A stretch of DNA of 64,000 nucleotides from contig CAUYUJ010014259.1 of the NCBI GenBank assembly GCA_963575745.1, positions 246,567 through 310,566 on the forward strand, given 5' to 3'. Both the position numbers and the translations under genes were made by a program. Shown piece by piece: positions 20,157 to 31,261 of this stretch. The stretch's first letter is position 1. Each line of letters begins with the position of its first letter. The notes beneath the pieces were generated by a model, which was not told the origin of the DNA, did not search any database, and worked only from the letters and a program-made list of their open reading frames with translations. The DNA is from Prorocentrum cordatum. Lineage: Eukaryota; Sar; Dinophyceae; Prorocentrales; Prorocentraceae.

Positions 20157-20207
20157 GCTCCAGAGCGTTCCGGAACGCTCTGAGAGCGCTCCGGAACGCT
20201 CTGGAGC
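20157..20207. repeat. Nested palindrome
   Basis: GCTCCAGAGCGTTCCGG at the left and CCGGAACGCTCTGGAGC at the right are exact complements. The inside contains further AGCGTTCCGGAACGCT symmetry, so at least three alternative hairpins are possible in 51 bp. Confidence 0.85.
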
Positions 20208-20209
20208 GA

Positions 20210-20594
20210 TTTATCCCGATCCTAGCTCTGTTTTAGAGGCTCAGAGGAGGCTCAGATCGAGATTGTTTATGTATCCCCTGGCGATGACGGGCGTGAGCGG
20301 AGGGGGAGGGGAGGAGGGGGCCGGGACCGGTAGCTGGCGTCATCGCGAATAATGAAAAGCGGATCCGTATCTAAGCCTCCAACGTCGTGAAACAATCCAG
20401 ATGGAAATTTGCTGCCATGTTCGTGCTTTGGTGGCCCTCACTGGGCCGTCAACAAGAACGCTCAGGATGAGAAGCTGGTCCCAGGGAATTGGTTTAGAGA
20501 TCTGGGGATGCACGTTGCGAACAAAATCGCGACGCCGAGGGTCCGAGGGCATGGGGTGCTGCCCTCGCGTCGTTGTTAGTTGCTTTGGGCCTCC
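20210..20594. other. Unassigned stretch
   Basis: No gene, tandem repeat or copy elsewhere noticed. Confidence 0.35.
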
Positions 20595-20700
20595 TCGGAG
20601 GCCCTCGTCGCCACGGCTGGACTCTCCTGGAAGTTCTGGTCAGATCGCACCCAAGGAGAGGCCCGGGGAACAGCGGTAGGCATCGGTGCGTTTCTGCCCC
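20595..20700 (+). repeat. Family J repeat, copy 3
   Basis: Clear copy: GCCTCCTCGGAGGCCCTCGT, GTCGCCACGGCTGGACTC, AAGTTCTGGTCAGATCGCAC, CAGCGGTAGGCATCGGTGCG. Used here as the family reference. Confidence 0.65.
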
Positions 20701-20871
20701 CAGAGGCAGGGTGCCGACGCCGACACGCGCAGCGAGCAGGCGCCGCAGGAGGAAAACTCCGAGGTGCACTCCGACGCCCGCCCTGGCGGGCACCTGTGCG
20801 AGCGCAGCGTCTTGCACACGCTGCTGCTGCAGGTCTCGAGGAGGAAAAAACGACGCCGGCATCATGGTCAA

Positions 20872-21015
20872 CTTCCGGAGTTCCGCGCGGGTCGCTGGGA
20901 TCTGCGCTGGGGCACGCGGTCGGCGCCTCCGGCGCCGCCCCTGGCGCGCGGAGCGCGCCAGGGAGGGGGGCCCAGCCCAGCGCATAGCCCAGACATCCCC
21001 GCGGAGCTCCGGAAG
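20872..21015. mobile_element. Family A hairpin element, copy 2
   Basis: CTTCCGGAGTTCCGCGCGG at the left pairs with CCGCGGAGCTCCGGAAG at the right. Interior CCCTGGCGCGCGGAGCGCGC followed by CAGGGAGGGGGG. Confidence 0.75.
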
Positions 21016-21065
21016 CTGCGCCAACCTGGAACGTGCCCTATCCCTGTGATTGGCATCGCCTCTAT

Positions 21066-21265
21066 GGGGAACAAAAAGCTAGTGACATAAGCATAAAAAC
21101 TCGGAGGTCTGCGCGGATTTCTCGGATCGGCGCTGGGGCCCCCCGGCGGCGCCGCCGGCGCCCCGCCCCTGGCGCGCTCAGCGCGCCAGGGAGGGGGTCC
21201 AGCGCCGATCCGAGAAATCCGCGCGGGCATCCGATTTTTTTTGTTTATGTCCCTTTTTGTTCCCC
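21066..21265. mobile_element. Family A hairpin element, copy 3 (best preserved)
   Basis: Outer arms GGGGAACAAAAAG and CTTTTTGTTCCCC enclose CATAAGCATAAA against TTTGTTTATG. An inner perfect 26-bp stem pairs 21111-21136 with 21199-21224 (starting GCGCGGATTTCTCGGATCGG), and the centre carries GGCGGCGCCGCC and CTGGCGCGCTCAGCGCGCC palindromes. Practically the entire 200 bp folds back. Lies 51 bp from copy 2. Confidence 0.85.
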
Positions 21266-21407
21266 TAGCCTCATCTCGATGCCAACCTTCAGGATCCCCG
21301 CAGCTTCTGAGGGCGCGCTCTCGAGATTGCCACTGCCTTATCTTGGCTGGCCCTCGCTAGGGATGGGGACAAGCTCGAGGCTGGTTGAAGGTCATGTCTA
21401 TGCTGAA

Positions 21408-21563
21408 GTCAGGCCTGTCCCTCTACAGGGGGAACATCCAAAAATAGTCAAAAAGTAGTCTGGGGACTATTTTCTTACTATTGTTTGGAATCTTTGGGAG
21501 TATTGTTTGACTATTTTCAGTTTTTCGCCCAAGATCCGCCCTGTATAGAGGGACACGCCCGAT
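21408..21563. mobile_element. Family S terminal-inverted-repeat element, copy 1
   Basis: GTCAGGCCTGTCCCTCTA at the left and TAGAGGGACACGCCCGAT at the right are inverted ends; the interior is AT-rich (AGTCTGGGGACTATTTT). Copies at 32933-33084 and 48051-48206 share ends and interior blocks. Confidence 0.75.
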
Positions 21564-21599
21564 CTGAGTCTATGCAGCCTTCTCTTCTCGGGCCGGACG

Positions 21600-21990
21600 A
21601 AAGGGGGGGATTGGGAAAGCGGGGTTACGAAATCTGCTGCATGCAGCTGGTTTCGGCCCCACCGAGGGGCCCATTCCTCGATACATGGGCGCTTCCGGCG
21701 CCGGGAGGCGCCGGGAAAACCAGCTACGTGAGCTGATTCTCAAACCCTCCCTTTGCTATCCCCCCCTTTCGCCGGGCGCGATCTTCCTCCCGAGGCCTGG
21801 GGCGGCCCAGGGGCCCCCCGCGGGGCCAGCGCGCTGCTGGACCGCGGCACGTGCGGCGGCGCGCGCGCGGGGCTGCTGCAGCTGCGCGCGCCGGGCGTCG
21901 GCGCGCCGCTGGCCGCGGGGCTCCGGGCTTATTAGCTGCCCCGATGCGCAGCACGCAGCACGTATCGTATTAATGCGGAGCTCAACACGC
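21600..21990. other. Unassigned GC-rich stretch
   Basis: No gene recognised; very GC-rich (GCGGCGCGCGCG) in the second half. Confidence 0.35.
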
Positions 21991-21997
21991 AGGCTGG

Positions 21998-22043
21998 AAA
22001 CGTAGGTCCGACGCGATACATTCGCCACAACGTGGTCCAATAC
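21998..22043. repeat. 46-bp direct repeat, left copy
   Basis: Starts AAACGTAGGTCCGACGCGAT and ends CGTGGTCCAATAC. It recurs without a difference at 22239-22284, with a family B element between the two. Confidence 0.9.
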
Positions 22044-22226
22044 CCAGACCCCCTCGGGTCGTGAAAAAATCACGACGGAGGTTTTTCACGATTATCGGCC
22101 CCTGGGGGCCTTTACCGGGCCTCGGGACCGTCAAAAAACGACTGGGGATGAAAAACCGGTCCTGGGGAATGGGTCCGGACCTCTGGGGGTCGCGTCATGA
22201 AAAAGTCATGACGTCGGGAGTCTGGG
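22043..22226 (+). mobile_element. Family B element with double terminal palindromes, copy 1
   Basis: CCCAGAC at the left end and GTCTGGG at the right are inverted ends. Just inside each end is a hairpin with an A-rich loop: GTCGTGAAAAAATCACGAC (left) and GTCATGAAAAAGTCATGAC (right). The interior has GTTTTTCACG, TTATCGGCCCCTGGGGGCC, GGGCCTCGGGACCGTC, AAAAAACGACTGGGG and ATGAAAAACCGGTCC. No coding capacity. Confidence 0.85.
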
Positions 22227-22238
22227 CACGTATGCTGA

Positions 22239-22284
22239 AAACGTAGGTCCGACGCGATACATTCGCCACAACGTGGTCCAATAC
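22239..22284. repeat. 46-bp direct repeat, right copy
   Basis: Identical to 21998-22043. Twelve bases separate it from the right end of the family B element. Confidence 0.9.
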
Positions 22285-22499
22285 GTGGAGCCAACACGCA
22301 ACGTATTGACACGGACGCTCTGAGCGCGGCACGTGTTGCGTATCACAAAACGGGCGCATCGAGGCAGCTGAGGTTCCTGGGGATCCTTGCGTGCGGCCTG
22401 GCGGCGGCCTGCCACTGCCTGAGCCGCGGGTGGCCCAGCGAGGCGGGAGGGCGCCGGCTGCTGCGCCGGCGCTGGCCCTGGCCGGGCCCGGCCTGGGCC

Positions 22500-22560
22500 C
22501 CGGATGGATGCATATGCGCCCCCCTGGTGCGTCTTGGCCAGGAGGGCGCGCACACATATA
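22500..22560. repeat. Family L fold-back motif, copy 2
   Basis: GCATATGCGCCCCCCTGG, then TTGGCCAGGAGGGCGCGCAC and ATATAC: an imperfect version of the hairpin at 38037-38090. Confidence 0.45.
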
Positions 22561-22564
22561 CGGT

Positions 22565-23735
22565 AGGTTCGCGTCGTGTCGACTGGCGGCGACCCCGCCT
22601 CCGGCGTTCAACGTGGAACGCAGCCAGCGACCCAGAATCGGTCGATGTTGAACGAGCTGACGTTTCGCCAACGGCCGATCGCCCGAGGTTGAACGATCCA
22701 CGCCGTGTCATGAGTTCTAGACGCCTCGCGTAATTATCCCCACCAGAGTCTGCCCCTGCGTTGCCCTGGCGATGCTTCTCCTGCTCCCCCGCCGTGGTGG
22801 CGCTTCCGCCGCTGGCACGCCCCCACTCCTGGCGATCCGGAACTCTTCCGTTGAGCGTCTGCACGCCCGTTCGTCGTCCTCTCCAGCTGCGTCATGGCGG
22901 TCTTCGAGTTCGCCGGTTTCTTGCTCATCGCCATTTTGGCGCTGCACGTCGACCAGGAACCTTTCCTGGTCTTCCGCGCTGTCTCAGCCGCAGCGTAGAT
23001 CGCCCTTGTGTGCTTAGTGCGTAGTATAGGCCGTTGCGTTGTTACTTCGCTCTGACGGCGCGCTGCTGTACAGCTTGCGTTCGCGACTAAATTGTATACC
23101 CACCCAAGGCCGGGTGCGCAGGCCCAGGTGCCTAACCCATGCAGGGAGCACTTGGTGGCCCAGCTGCTCTTGGAAACTTCAAAAAACAACGATCCAGCGC
23201 AGATAAGCAGTGCCATTCCAACCTGCCGACCCATTGACGATCGGTTCGGTACCAACGCCACGGATTCTGGGCGGTATTCCGCCATCTGCGACAGTTGCGT
23301 CGGCGATCCTGTAAGGTTGGCGTGGGAGCCTGGCCACCCAGCTTTTGGCTCCTTCGTCTGGAGGCCCAGGTCTGGCCAAGGATGCGATGACAGATGCGGC
23401 CTTCCCGAGTGGGACCACTCGGCGGAATGCTGGTCGTCTGGGTTTGACGCGTCCTGGCACTGCCGCAACTGCCTGGTTCACATCTGAGACATCTCGCCTA
23501 GCGTCTTTAATATCATCCTTGACAGAAATGCAATCTGCATGTATCCCCCCATCCCGATGAACAGGCTGGCGAGGCCTAAACCCAAGGACGACGATATGCG
23601 GGGAGAACTATAGGCTGGGCCCGCGTTGCAGCAAGGGTGGATCAGGACGAAAACCGACCTGGGGACATGGTTCAGCCCGGCGCCAGCGCGCCCGAAGGCA
23701 CAGACATCACCCGCTTCACGTCCACCCCCGATATC
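22565..23735. other. Unassigned, repeat-poor; possible host-gene sequence on minus strand
   Basis: No arrays or known families for about 1.2 kb. On the minus strand a 245-codon frame (23468 to 22734) contains a hydrophobic stretch (GMALLICAGSLFFEV) and a second weaker one (WACAPGLGWVYNLVANAS). A neighbouring frame upstream has LGLASLFIGMGGYMQIAFL. These could be exon pieces of a membrane protein or chance; no family is recognised and no splice sites can be fixed. Confidence 0.25.
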
Positions 23736-23747
23736 CTGCACTGTTTC

Positions 23748-23960
23748 ACTCCTCCTCCTCCTCCTCCTCCTCCTCCTCCTCCTCCTCCCCCTCCTTCTCC
23801 TCCTCCTCGTGAGCGTCCTGGAGGTGTCCAGGCGGTCCCGAGCGGCCGGCGGAGAGCCGAGTCACGACCCGAAGCCCGAAACCCAAGAGGGCAGCGCTGG
23901 AGCGCGGGGGGGGGGGAAGGCCTCGGCCCCCAAGCGCCCAGCCGTCGCCGATAATTAGAG
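23748..23960 (+). repeat. Family E repeat, copy 5 (CCT array plus 3' half)
   Basis: Starts with (CCT)n at about 23748-23812 and then matches the second half of the 11.1 kb copy (GTGAGCGTCCTGGAGGTGTC onward to GCCGATAATTAGAGGGGCCC), with few differences. The first half of the element is absent. Confidence 0.75.
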
Positions 23961-23964
23961 GGGC

Positions 23965-25280
23965 CCAGAGTACGAGTATAAACAGCTCGAGGCCTTCATA
24001 CAAGCTGCAAAAGACGATTGCACATATGTGACGACGACGTCCCCCTTGCAATTGGCCAGGCATATCCGTCGCTTCGATCCAACCGCTGACGAAACCTGAA
24101 TCACCTGGTGTAGCAAAAAGGGCCCCAAACCGGAAGATCAGAACGAGGACGCCTGAGTACACGAGCTCGCCTGTGCCTGCCTCCGCACGCTTTTTGACGA
24201 CACCATCACCAATGACGGAGTAACACCCGGTACCACCTGGAGCGGCAAGCGTTGGGCCGCAGCCTGCCTGGCGCGTCGCCCCGTCAAGCAACAGTTGTCG
24301 AAACACTCCCGGGGGCAATACGCCAAAAGGGACGCACTTCACAAGGACTCCGACCCTGCGCACCATCGCATCGACACTCGTTGACTGGTTCGCAAGCCTC
24401 GACCCGTCGGTGCTCACGGGCGACGCCGTGACGCAAGGTGAGTCGGTCACAACCAGCGCTTCTGACAGAGCCAGCGGCATCGTGACTGTGCCGACACGCT
24501 GAAAGCGTTGGCAGCCCCAGACTCCTGAAGACCGCAACAGGCAGTGGGGTCGCGACAGAGGCGGCCAGCCTGGGCTCCAGCAGTGGGTTATGGCAAGGGA
24601 CGCGCCCGTCCGTCACAGAGCTTTTGCGAGCAGGACCAAGGAAGCGGGCCACGCACTTATAGTCCCGCAAGCATTGGACGGGCGGACCACAGCTCCAGCT
24701 GGAACGCGCGCGACAACACACAGGCGCGCGGGTTCACCTGGTCGAGCCAGTCACAAAGCAGCCACGCCGGCGGGAGGTGGAATCACGGTGAATGGCGCGA
24801 TCGCCACATGTACAAGACGCCCGCGCACCCGGTGGAAGCGCAAGGCAAGCACGAGGACGACGCCACCTCTTCAGGAGGATGCAGGCTGATTTCGGTGCCG
24901 GTTTAGATGAGGTCCGGCACCGTTGGGCGGAGCACCGCGAAACTTGCCTTGGATTCGCTCATACGAGCCCACTGGAACAGCTGGCGCAACTGCGAAACAT
25001 TCCCGGGCGCATGGGGCCTCTGCAGGTGCGACGCCCACGAACTCAATCACCACCCGGGGCTCAATGCAAATCTTTCGCAGGCGCGACGAGAGCACATGAT
25101 AATGGATCGAGGCGATGCCAGGCGACAAGGTAAGGGCCATGACCGCGACACCTCCGACGCGGGTAGCGGCGGGCAGGGCAAGCGCAGCTCCGACTGGGAC
25201 GGCCGCCTGCCAGAAAGGGGCACCGGCAGTAGGTCCTGCCCTCCGGCTACCCTTTCGACGTAACCCAGCACGTGGCAGGA
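23965..25280. other. Unassigned, repeat-poor stretch
   Basis: About 1.3 kb without arrays. Several frames of 110-190 codons are open on both strands; the minus-strand frame 25335-24871 is Pro/Ala/Arg-rich. None shows a domain I recognise. Confidence 0.3.
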
Positions 25281-27130
25281 CTGGCCTATAAGTGGTGCTG
25301 GCCTTTCCTCTTCTCCTCTCCTTCGCAACGCGCATCCCCTGTGGCCTGGTGCCCCACTTCCTCTCCTGGCCTTGTGTCCTGGGGTCTCCCGCGGTCGTCG
25401 TTTACACTGCCTGCGCTCTTGTAGCGGTCCATGCTCATAAGGTTCGCCCCCGCCGCCTCTTTCTTCCTCTCGTGCGCTTGCAGCGATCAGCTGCCGCGCC
25501 TTCTGGATCTGCCACGTTCAGCTGCTCCTCTTCTCCTGTCCTCGCATCCTGGGGTTATCCATGTTAGCTGTTCCACCGCCCATGCTTCTGCAGCGATCTG
25601 CTGCTCCTGGCGTTCGCAATCGCGTCCTCTCGCTATCCCATTGCATTTGCAGCGAGCAGCTGCCGCCCCTCATCGCTCCACGTTTCCCGCGCTTGCGACG
25701 ATGAGCCGCCGCCCCCCCCAATCTCGCCTACTCCTGGGGCTACTGGCTGGTAGCTCTCGAGGTTCTGCCTCGCGCTGGCACTCCGACTTTGGCTGGCGCC
25801 AAACATTGCGGGCCCCCTGCGGCCGGGGCCGCTGGCGCCCGCCCCGCTGCCGCTCAGGGCACCTGCTGCGCGCGGGCGGCGGCCGCCAGCGCGCCCCTGC
25901 GCATGGCGATGCACGCTGGGTCGCCCTCCTGGCTGGCGGCGCCTGGCGAACTGCCGCAGCGGCTGCCGGGTCTAGGTCGCGGGCGGCTGGCGCGCTGCAG
26001 CCTCGCGCGCGGTGGCGGCGCTCTCTCTCTGTGCCTCGTCGGCGCGACGGCCGCAAGGATGCGCGGCGATGGTGTTCGGCAAGGGCGCGCTGCTTGTCAG
26101 TCAGGGTTCCACCCCCTTCTTGCTGAAGGCGTCGGCGTTCGCCGGCATGGTTTCCCCGGTGAAGCTCGGGTTCGGCGGCGGCCTCGGCTCAGGACCTCGG
26201 CGCGGGCTTCTCATTGCGGGCTGCTGGCTGCTGGGCTGCCGGCAGTCCGCCGCGCCCCCGCGCGGGGTGCCCGATGCGGCGGCGCTGTGCTCGTCTTCCT
26301 GGCGCCGCATGATCGCGGTCGCTCTGGGGCGCCTTCTATCACGGCGCCGCCGTGCCGGCCATTGCAGCTGCCTCCGGGCCTCGGCGCAAGGGGCGCCCTG
26401 ATGGCTGGTCCCGCTGCTCGCGGCTTCTCTCTCCGAGTCTGCGCTTGCCCCTCGGGGGCCTCTGACCTGCTCGTTGGAGGGCGCGGAGCGGCCTTAGCCC
26501 GACCGACTTCCGCTTTTTCCTCGCCGCGCAGGTCCTCTCCGCGCCGTCGCTGCCCGACTACGCGTCCTACTACCTGGGGACCTGGAGACCGTTTACCTCT
26601 CCGGCGCTCGCTCGACGGTACTCCCGCGGTGACCACGCTCGTCTCTCGGGGTCGTCCACGCTGCCCCCCCTGGCTCGCGTGTTCGTTCTACGTCGTGAAG
26701 GCTTTCTGGTCCAAGGACTTCGTGGTCGGCAAGGTACCTGGGGCGCAGGCTTGTGGACGCCAGGTTATCCCGCCTTTTTGTCGCCGTTGTGTGCAAGGTA
26801 CTCGCGGCCGCCTCGGACACCTTCTTCGGCGTGGACGTCCTGGGGCCGTGTCTCTGACCTCCTTTGGGTGGGGTCGCTCTCCTGCGCTGCGCCTACATCC
26901 GCGTCCACTGGCACTCCAATGGGCGCGATCTCGGTGCTGGTTTGCTAGTTCCCGCGCCATCTCGGCTACGCTGGGCCCGCTTCTGAGCTGGGCGATGCCC
27001 TCATCGCTGCGTTTTCCTTTGCTTCGGCGCGGCCCGCCCTGGCATTGCCCGGCTTTCGACTTGCTTTGCGATCCTGCGGGCCCGGAAATCCCCGCCAGCC
27101 CATCCATGAACGATGTCCAGGCGAGTTGAG
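25281..27130 (+). other. Unassigned GC-rich region with long plus-strand frame
   Basis: Positions 25300-25700 contain loosely repeated GCTTGCAGCGATCAGCTGCC- and CCTGGGGTTATCC-type blocks, perhaps a degenerate 75-150 bp repeat. From 25789 to 27129 one plus-strand frame stays open for 446 codons, Ala/Arg/Pro-rich. Another frame (about 26530-27120) reads more like ordinary protein (LPDYASYYLGTWRPF, later HLGYAGPASELGDALIAAF) but is interrupted. This may be a decayed coding region or GC-driven openness. No domain identified. Confidence 0.3.
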
Positions 27131-27249
27131 GTGATCAAGGAAGTGCGGGAGCAAAGAGGTGGACGGCCGAACCGCGCGAAGGGGGGAGAAGGAAAAGAAG
27201 GAGGTTGGATAGATGGATGAGGGGTGGGGGGAAGAAGTATGAATCTGAT

Positions 27250-27345
27250 ACTGATGAGGAGGAGGGGGAGAATGAGGATGAGGAGGAGGAGGAGGGAGGA
27301 GGAGGAGGAGGAGGAGGAGGAGGAGGAAGAAGACAAGGAGTAAAA
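27250..27345. repeat. GGA array
   Basis: GAGGAGG-type repeats, cleanest at 27280-27330. Confidence 0.85.
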
Positions 27346-27639
27346 GGAAGGAGGGGCAGGAAGAAGAGGGCGAGCACAAGGGCCAGAAGTCCTATTTTTT
27401 CTGGGCTTTTTGGGTAAGCCTAGCCGAGCCTTCGGGGCGCTGCGTGCATCGGGCTTGTGCTGACAGGGTCCGTGCGGCATCTGGCCGAGTGTGGATCGTA
27501 TCTTTTCGCAGTATACGTCGGCTTCGTAGGTTAAGCCTCCTCAGGGAACAACCCCGTGGGCCGCTAAGAGTGCTTCGCATTTCGCTTTGATTCTGCGTCG
27601 CCAGTGCTCTCCTTCGGACCTGGTCCCCATGAGCTAGAA
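27346..27639. other. Unassigned stretch
   Basis: Nothing recognised. Confidence 0.35.
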
Positions 27640-28200
27640 AGAAAAACGGGTTTTTTGGGATATCGTTTGGGCGCTTCTTGTTGGCCTCTTGGGTCGTCTC
27701 GGGGGTCTCTTGGCGGTCCCGGGGGTTTTCGGGCGTCTTGGGTGCCACGGGGGGGGCCATTTGGAGCGTCTGGGGGGCATCTTGGGTGCCTCGGGGATCA
27801 TTTTGAAGCCTTTGGGGGCCCCCTGGGGGTCTTTTGGGAGCCTTTTGGCAGCCTCTTGGGGCCGTCTGGGCGCCTCTTGGGGCTCTCTTGGGGCGCGCTT
27901 GGGAGCTTTAGGGGCGCTCTTCGGGCCATCTTGGAGGCCATCGATCAAACAAGAAGGGAGCTCCAATGAGCGTTGCCCCCCGAAGAGGCTTAAATGGTGC
28001 GTAAACCTGGGTAAACCAATGATTGTTCAGTTTCCTCACCGAGGCTGTTTTGGACGCTCCAATGGGTCGCGGCATTGCCCGCCCGGGTCCAAGAGAGGGG
28101 GTCTGGGTGGATGGGGGATGGGGTAGACCCCTCCCCGAAGGGAAAACAGGTAGGGTAGAAGAGGGAACTCCCTGAACCACCTGCGCCCAGAGGGCACGGT
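27640..28200 (+). repeat. Family H tract followed by family I block
   Basis: Units such as CTTGGGGCCGTCTGGGCGCC run to about 27950. The I-type block ACCCCTCCCCGAAGGGAAAA follows at about 28118-28150. Same order as 2780-3470. Confidence 0.65.
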
Positions 28201-28399
28201 GGGATTCACGCCGGGGTCGCCACGACACGAACCCGCCGTACACTCTAGGCGATGCTTAAGAAAACCCAAGTTTTCGGCCAGTGTCTCGATTATTCCCCAT
28301 ATCCTAAGGATTGGGGTTCTTGTTATTACTCTGACGCCTCCCACTCCTCCTCCTCCTTCTTCCTCCCGCTCGCGCCTCCCTCCTCCCAATAATAATCAC

Positions 28400-28495
28400 C
28401 AGATAAGACAAGACAAGATAAGATACTACAAGATAAGATAAGATAGCACAGGATATGATAATAAGAGATTTCAAGATAAGATAAGATAAGTTAAG
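28400..28495. repeat. (AGATA)n / GATAA microsatellite
   Basis: About 95 bp of AAGATAAGATA-type pentamer repeats with GACAAGACA variants; AT-rich. Confidence 0.85.
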
Positions 28496-28520
28496 CTCAC
28501 ACTCGCACTCTCTGATGATC

Positions 28521-29351
28521 ACAAAACGCTGCCAGGGGCATCACTTGGGAGCCCCAAGGGGGAGCCACCCTGGCTGATCTCACGAGCCCGTTCGCGCCGA
28601 TTTTGGTGGGACGTCTCAGCTAGAATTGCCGTTTGGCGCCCCCAACATGTATCTCTTGAGAGCCTCATGGTCACAAAACGCTGCCAGGGGCATCATTTGG
28701 GAGCCCCAAGGGGGAGCCACCCTGGCTGATCTCACGAGCCCGTTCGCGCCGATTTTGGTGGGACGTCTCAGCTAGAATTGCCGTTTGGCGCCCCCAACAT
28801 GTATCTCTTGAGAGCCTCATGGTCGCAAAACGCTGCCAGGGGCATCATTTGGGAGCCCCAAGGGGGAGCCACCCTGGCTGATCTCACGAGCCCGTTCGCG
28901 CCGATTTTGGTGGGACGTCTCAGCTAGAATTGCCGTTTGGCGCCCCCAACATGTATCTCTTGAGAGCCTCATGGTCACAAAACGCTGCCAGGGGCATCAT
29001 TTGGGAGCCCCAAGGGGGAGCCACCCTGGCTGATCTCACGAGCCCGTTCGCGCCGATTTTGGTGGGACGTCTCAGCTAGAATTGCCGTTTGGCGCCCCCA
29101 ACATGTATCTCTTGAGAGCCTCATGGTCACAAAACGCTGCCAGGGGCATCATTTGGGAGCCCCAAGGGGGAGCCACCCTGGCTGATCTCACGAGCCCGTT
29201 CGCGCCGATTTTGGTGGGACGCCTCAGCTAGAATTGCCGTTTGGCCTCCCCAACATGTATCTCTTGAGAGCCTCATGGTCACAAAACGCTGCCAGGGGCA
29301 TCATTTGGGAGCCCCAAGGGGGAGCCACCCTGGCTGATCTCACGAGCCCGT
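28521..29351. repeat. 152-bp tandem array, about 5.5 units
   Basis: Units start at 28521, 28673, 28825, 28977, 29129 and 29281 (ACAAAACGCTGCCAGGGGCA), exactly 152 bp apart and nearly identical: one C/T in the first unit, one A/G at the start of the third, a few changes in the fifth. The last unit stops at CGAGCCCGT and passes directly into the GA tract. Each unit contains a TTGGGAGCCCCAA stem. Confidence 0.97.
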
Positions 29352-29352
29352 G

Positions 29353-30295
<943 letters not shown>

Positions 30296-30754
30296 CTCAG
30301 TTACACTTAAATCCAGAGTCGTCCTCACCGAGTCCCACCACCAAGGGAACGCCAGCAAGGAGATGCACATATGGGGATCCCCACGCAGTGAATAATTCTT
30401 AATGTTTCAATGTAGATCCTAAAATTTGAATTGACATGCTGGGTTTTTACTAAATTCTGAGACTATGAATTTCTTAGCCCATGATTTCTAAAGCATTTAG
30501 CAGGGTGTACATTCGTACATACATATATGTGCGTATATGCACCAAGCCTTGGTCCAGGGGCGCCGTGGCCGAGGTTGGTGCCGACGGTTACGCAGCAGCG
30601 GGCGGCCTCCGACGAGAGGCTTCCGCGCCGCAGGGGTGCGACGCTGCGGGGGGCGCGGGCCGCACGGCCCCCGCCGGCGCGGTGCCCCCGGTGCGGTGGC
30701 CCAGCCCCGAGCGCGGTGCCGCCCCGCAGGTTCGGGGGCGGCCAAGAGGGGGGT

Positions 30755-30939
30755 CCCAGACCCCCTCGGGTCGTGAAAAAATCACGACGGGAAGTTTTTC
30801 TACATTTTCGGCCCCCGGGGACCCTTACCGGGCCTCGGGACCGTCAAACAACGACTCGGGATGAAAAACCGGTCCCATGGAAGGGGTCCGGACCTCTGGG
30901 GGCCGCGTCATGAAAAAATCATGACGTCGGTGGTCTGGG
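30755..30939 (+). mobile_element. Family B element, copy 2
   Basis: Ends CCCAGAC and GTCTGGG; left hairpin GTCGTGAAAAAATCACGAC, right hairpin GTCATGAAAAAATCATGAC; 185 bp. The interior is collinear with copy 1. Confidence 0.85.
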
Positions 30940-30956
30940 GTGATGGCTACAGCGGA

Positions 30957-31112
30957 GACCCATGCCAAGAGACACCCTGGTTGCCCCCTGGGGTGCCCTG
31001 GGTTTCTTGGGTTTCGATGGCTTGGCCGTGGAAGAGCGTGACGTCCCCACATCCAGAATCCATGGACGTCCTGGGCTTCTTGTGGCACGTTTCCTGTGGA
31101 CCGGCCTCGATT
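30957..31112 (+). repeat. Family N repeat, copy 2
   Basis: GACCCATGCCAAGAGACACC, GTGACGTCCCCACATCCAGA, CATGGACGTCCTGGGCTTCT, TTGTGGCACGTTTCCTGTGG. Sits 17 bp after a B element and abuts an F element. Confidence 0.6.
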
Positions 31113-31240
31113 AGGGGGGGATAGCATGGCGGGGGCCATGATGTGTGCCCAGAGTTCATGGCGCCCGTTCTTGTCTCAATGCGTCCCCGGCCCCCCCCGG
31201 GCCGCGCACATGCCGGTGGCGATGATTTGCGGCCCCCCCC
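31113..31240 (+). mobile_element. Family F inverted-repeat element, copy 1
   Basis: Starts AGGGGGGGATAGCATGGC and ends GATGATTTGCGGCCCCCCCC. The G-run/ATG start and CAT/C-run end are inverted ends as in 35102-35234 and 49496-49628. Inner ATGGCGGGGGCCAT hairpin. Confidence 0.65.
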
Positions 31241-31261
31241 TCTTGGACGCCCCCCCCCCTT

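Noticed and set aside
22925-22950. Spliced-leader gene (GCCATTTTGGC)
   Set aside because: Only 11 bases match the leader and the match is a small palindrome; no donor site or leader start.
28521-29351. CRISPR-like or rDNA spacer array
   Set aside because: The 152-bp units are contiguous and near identical with no spacers; no rRNA sequence nearby.
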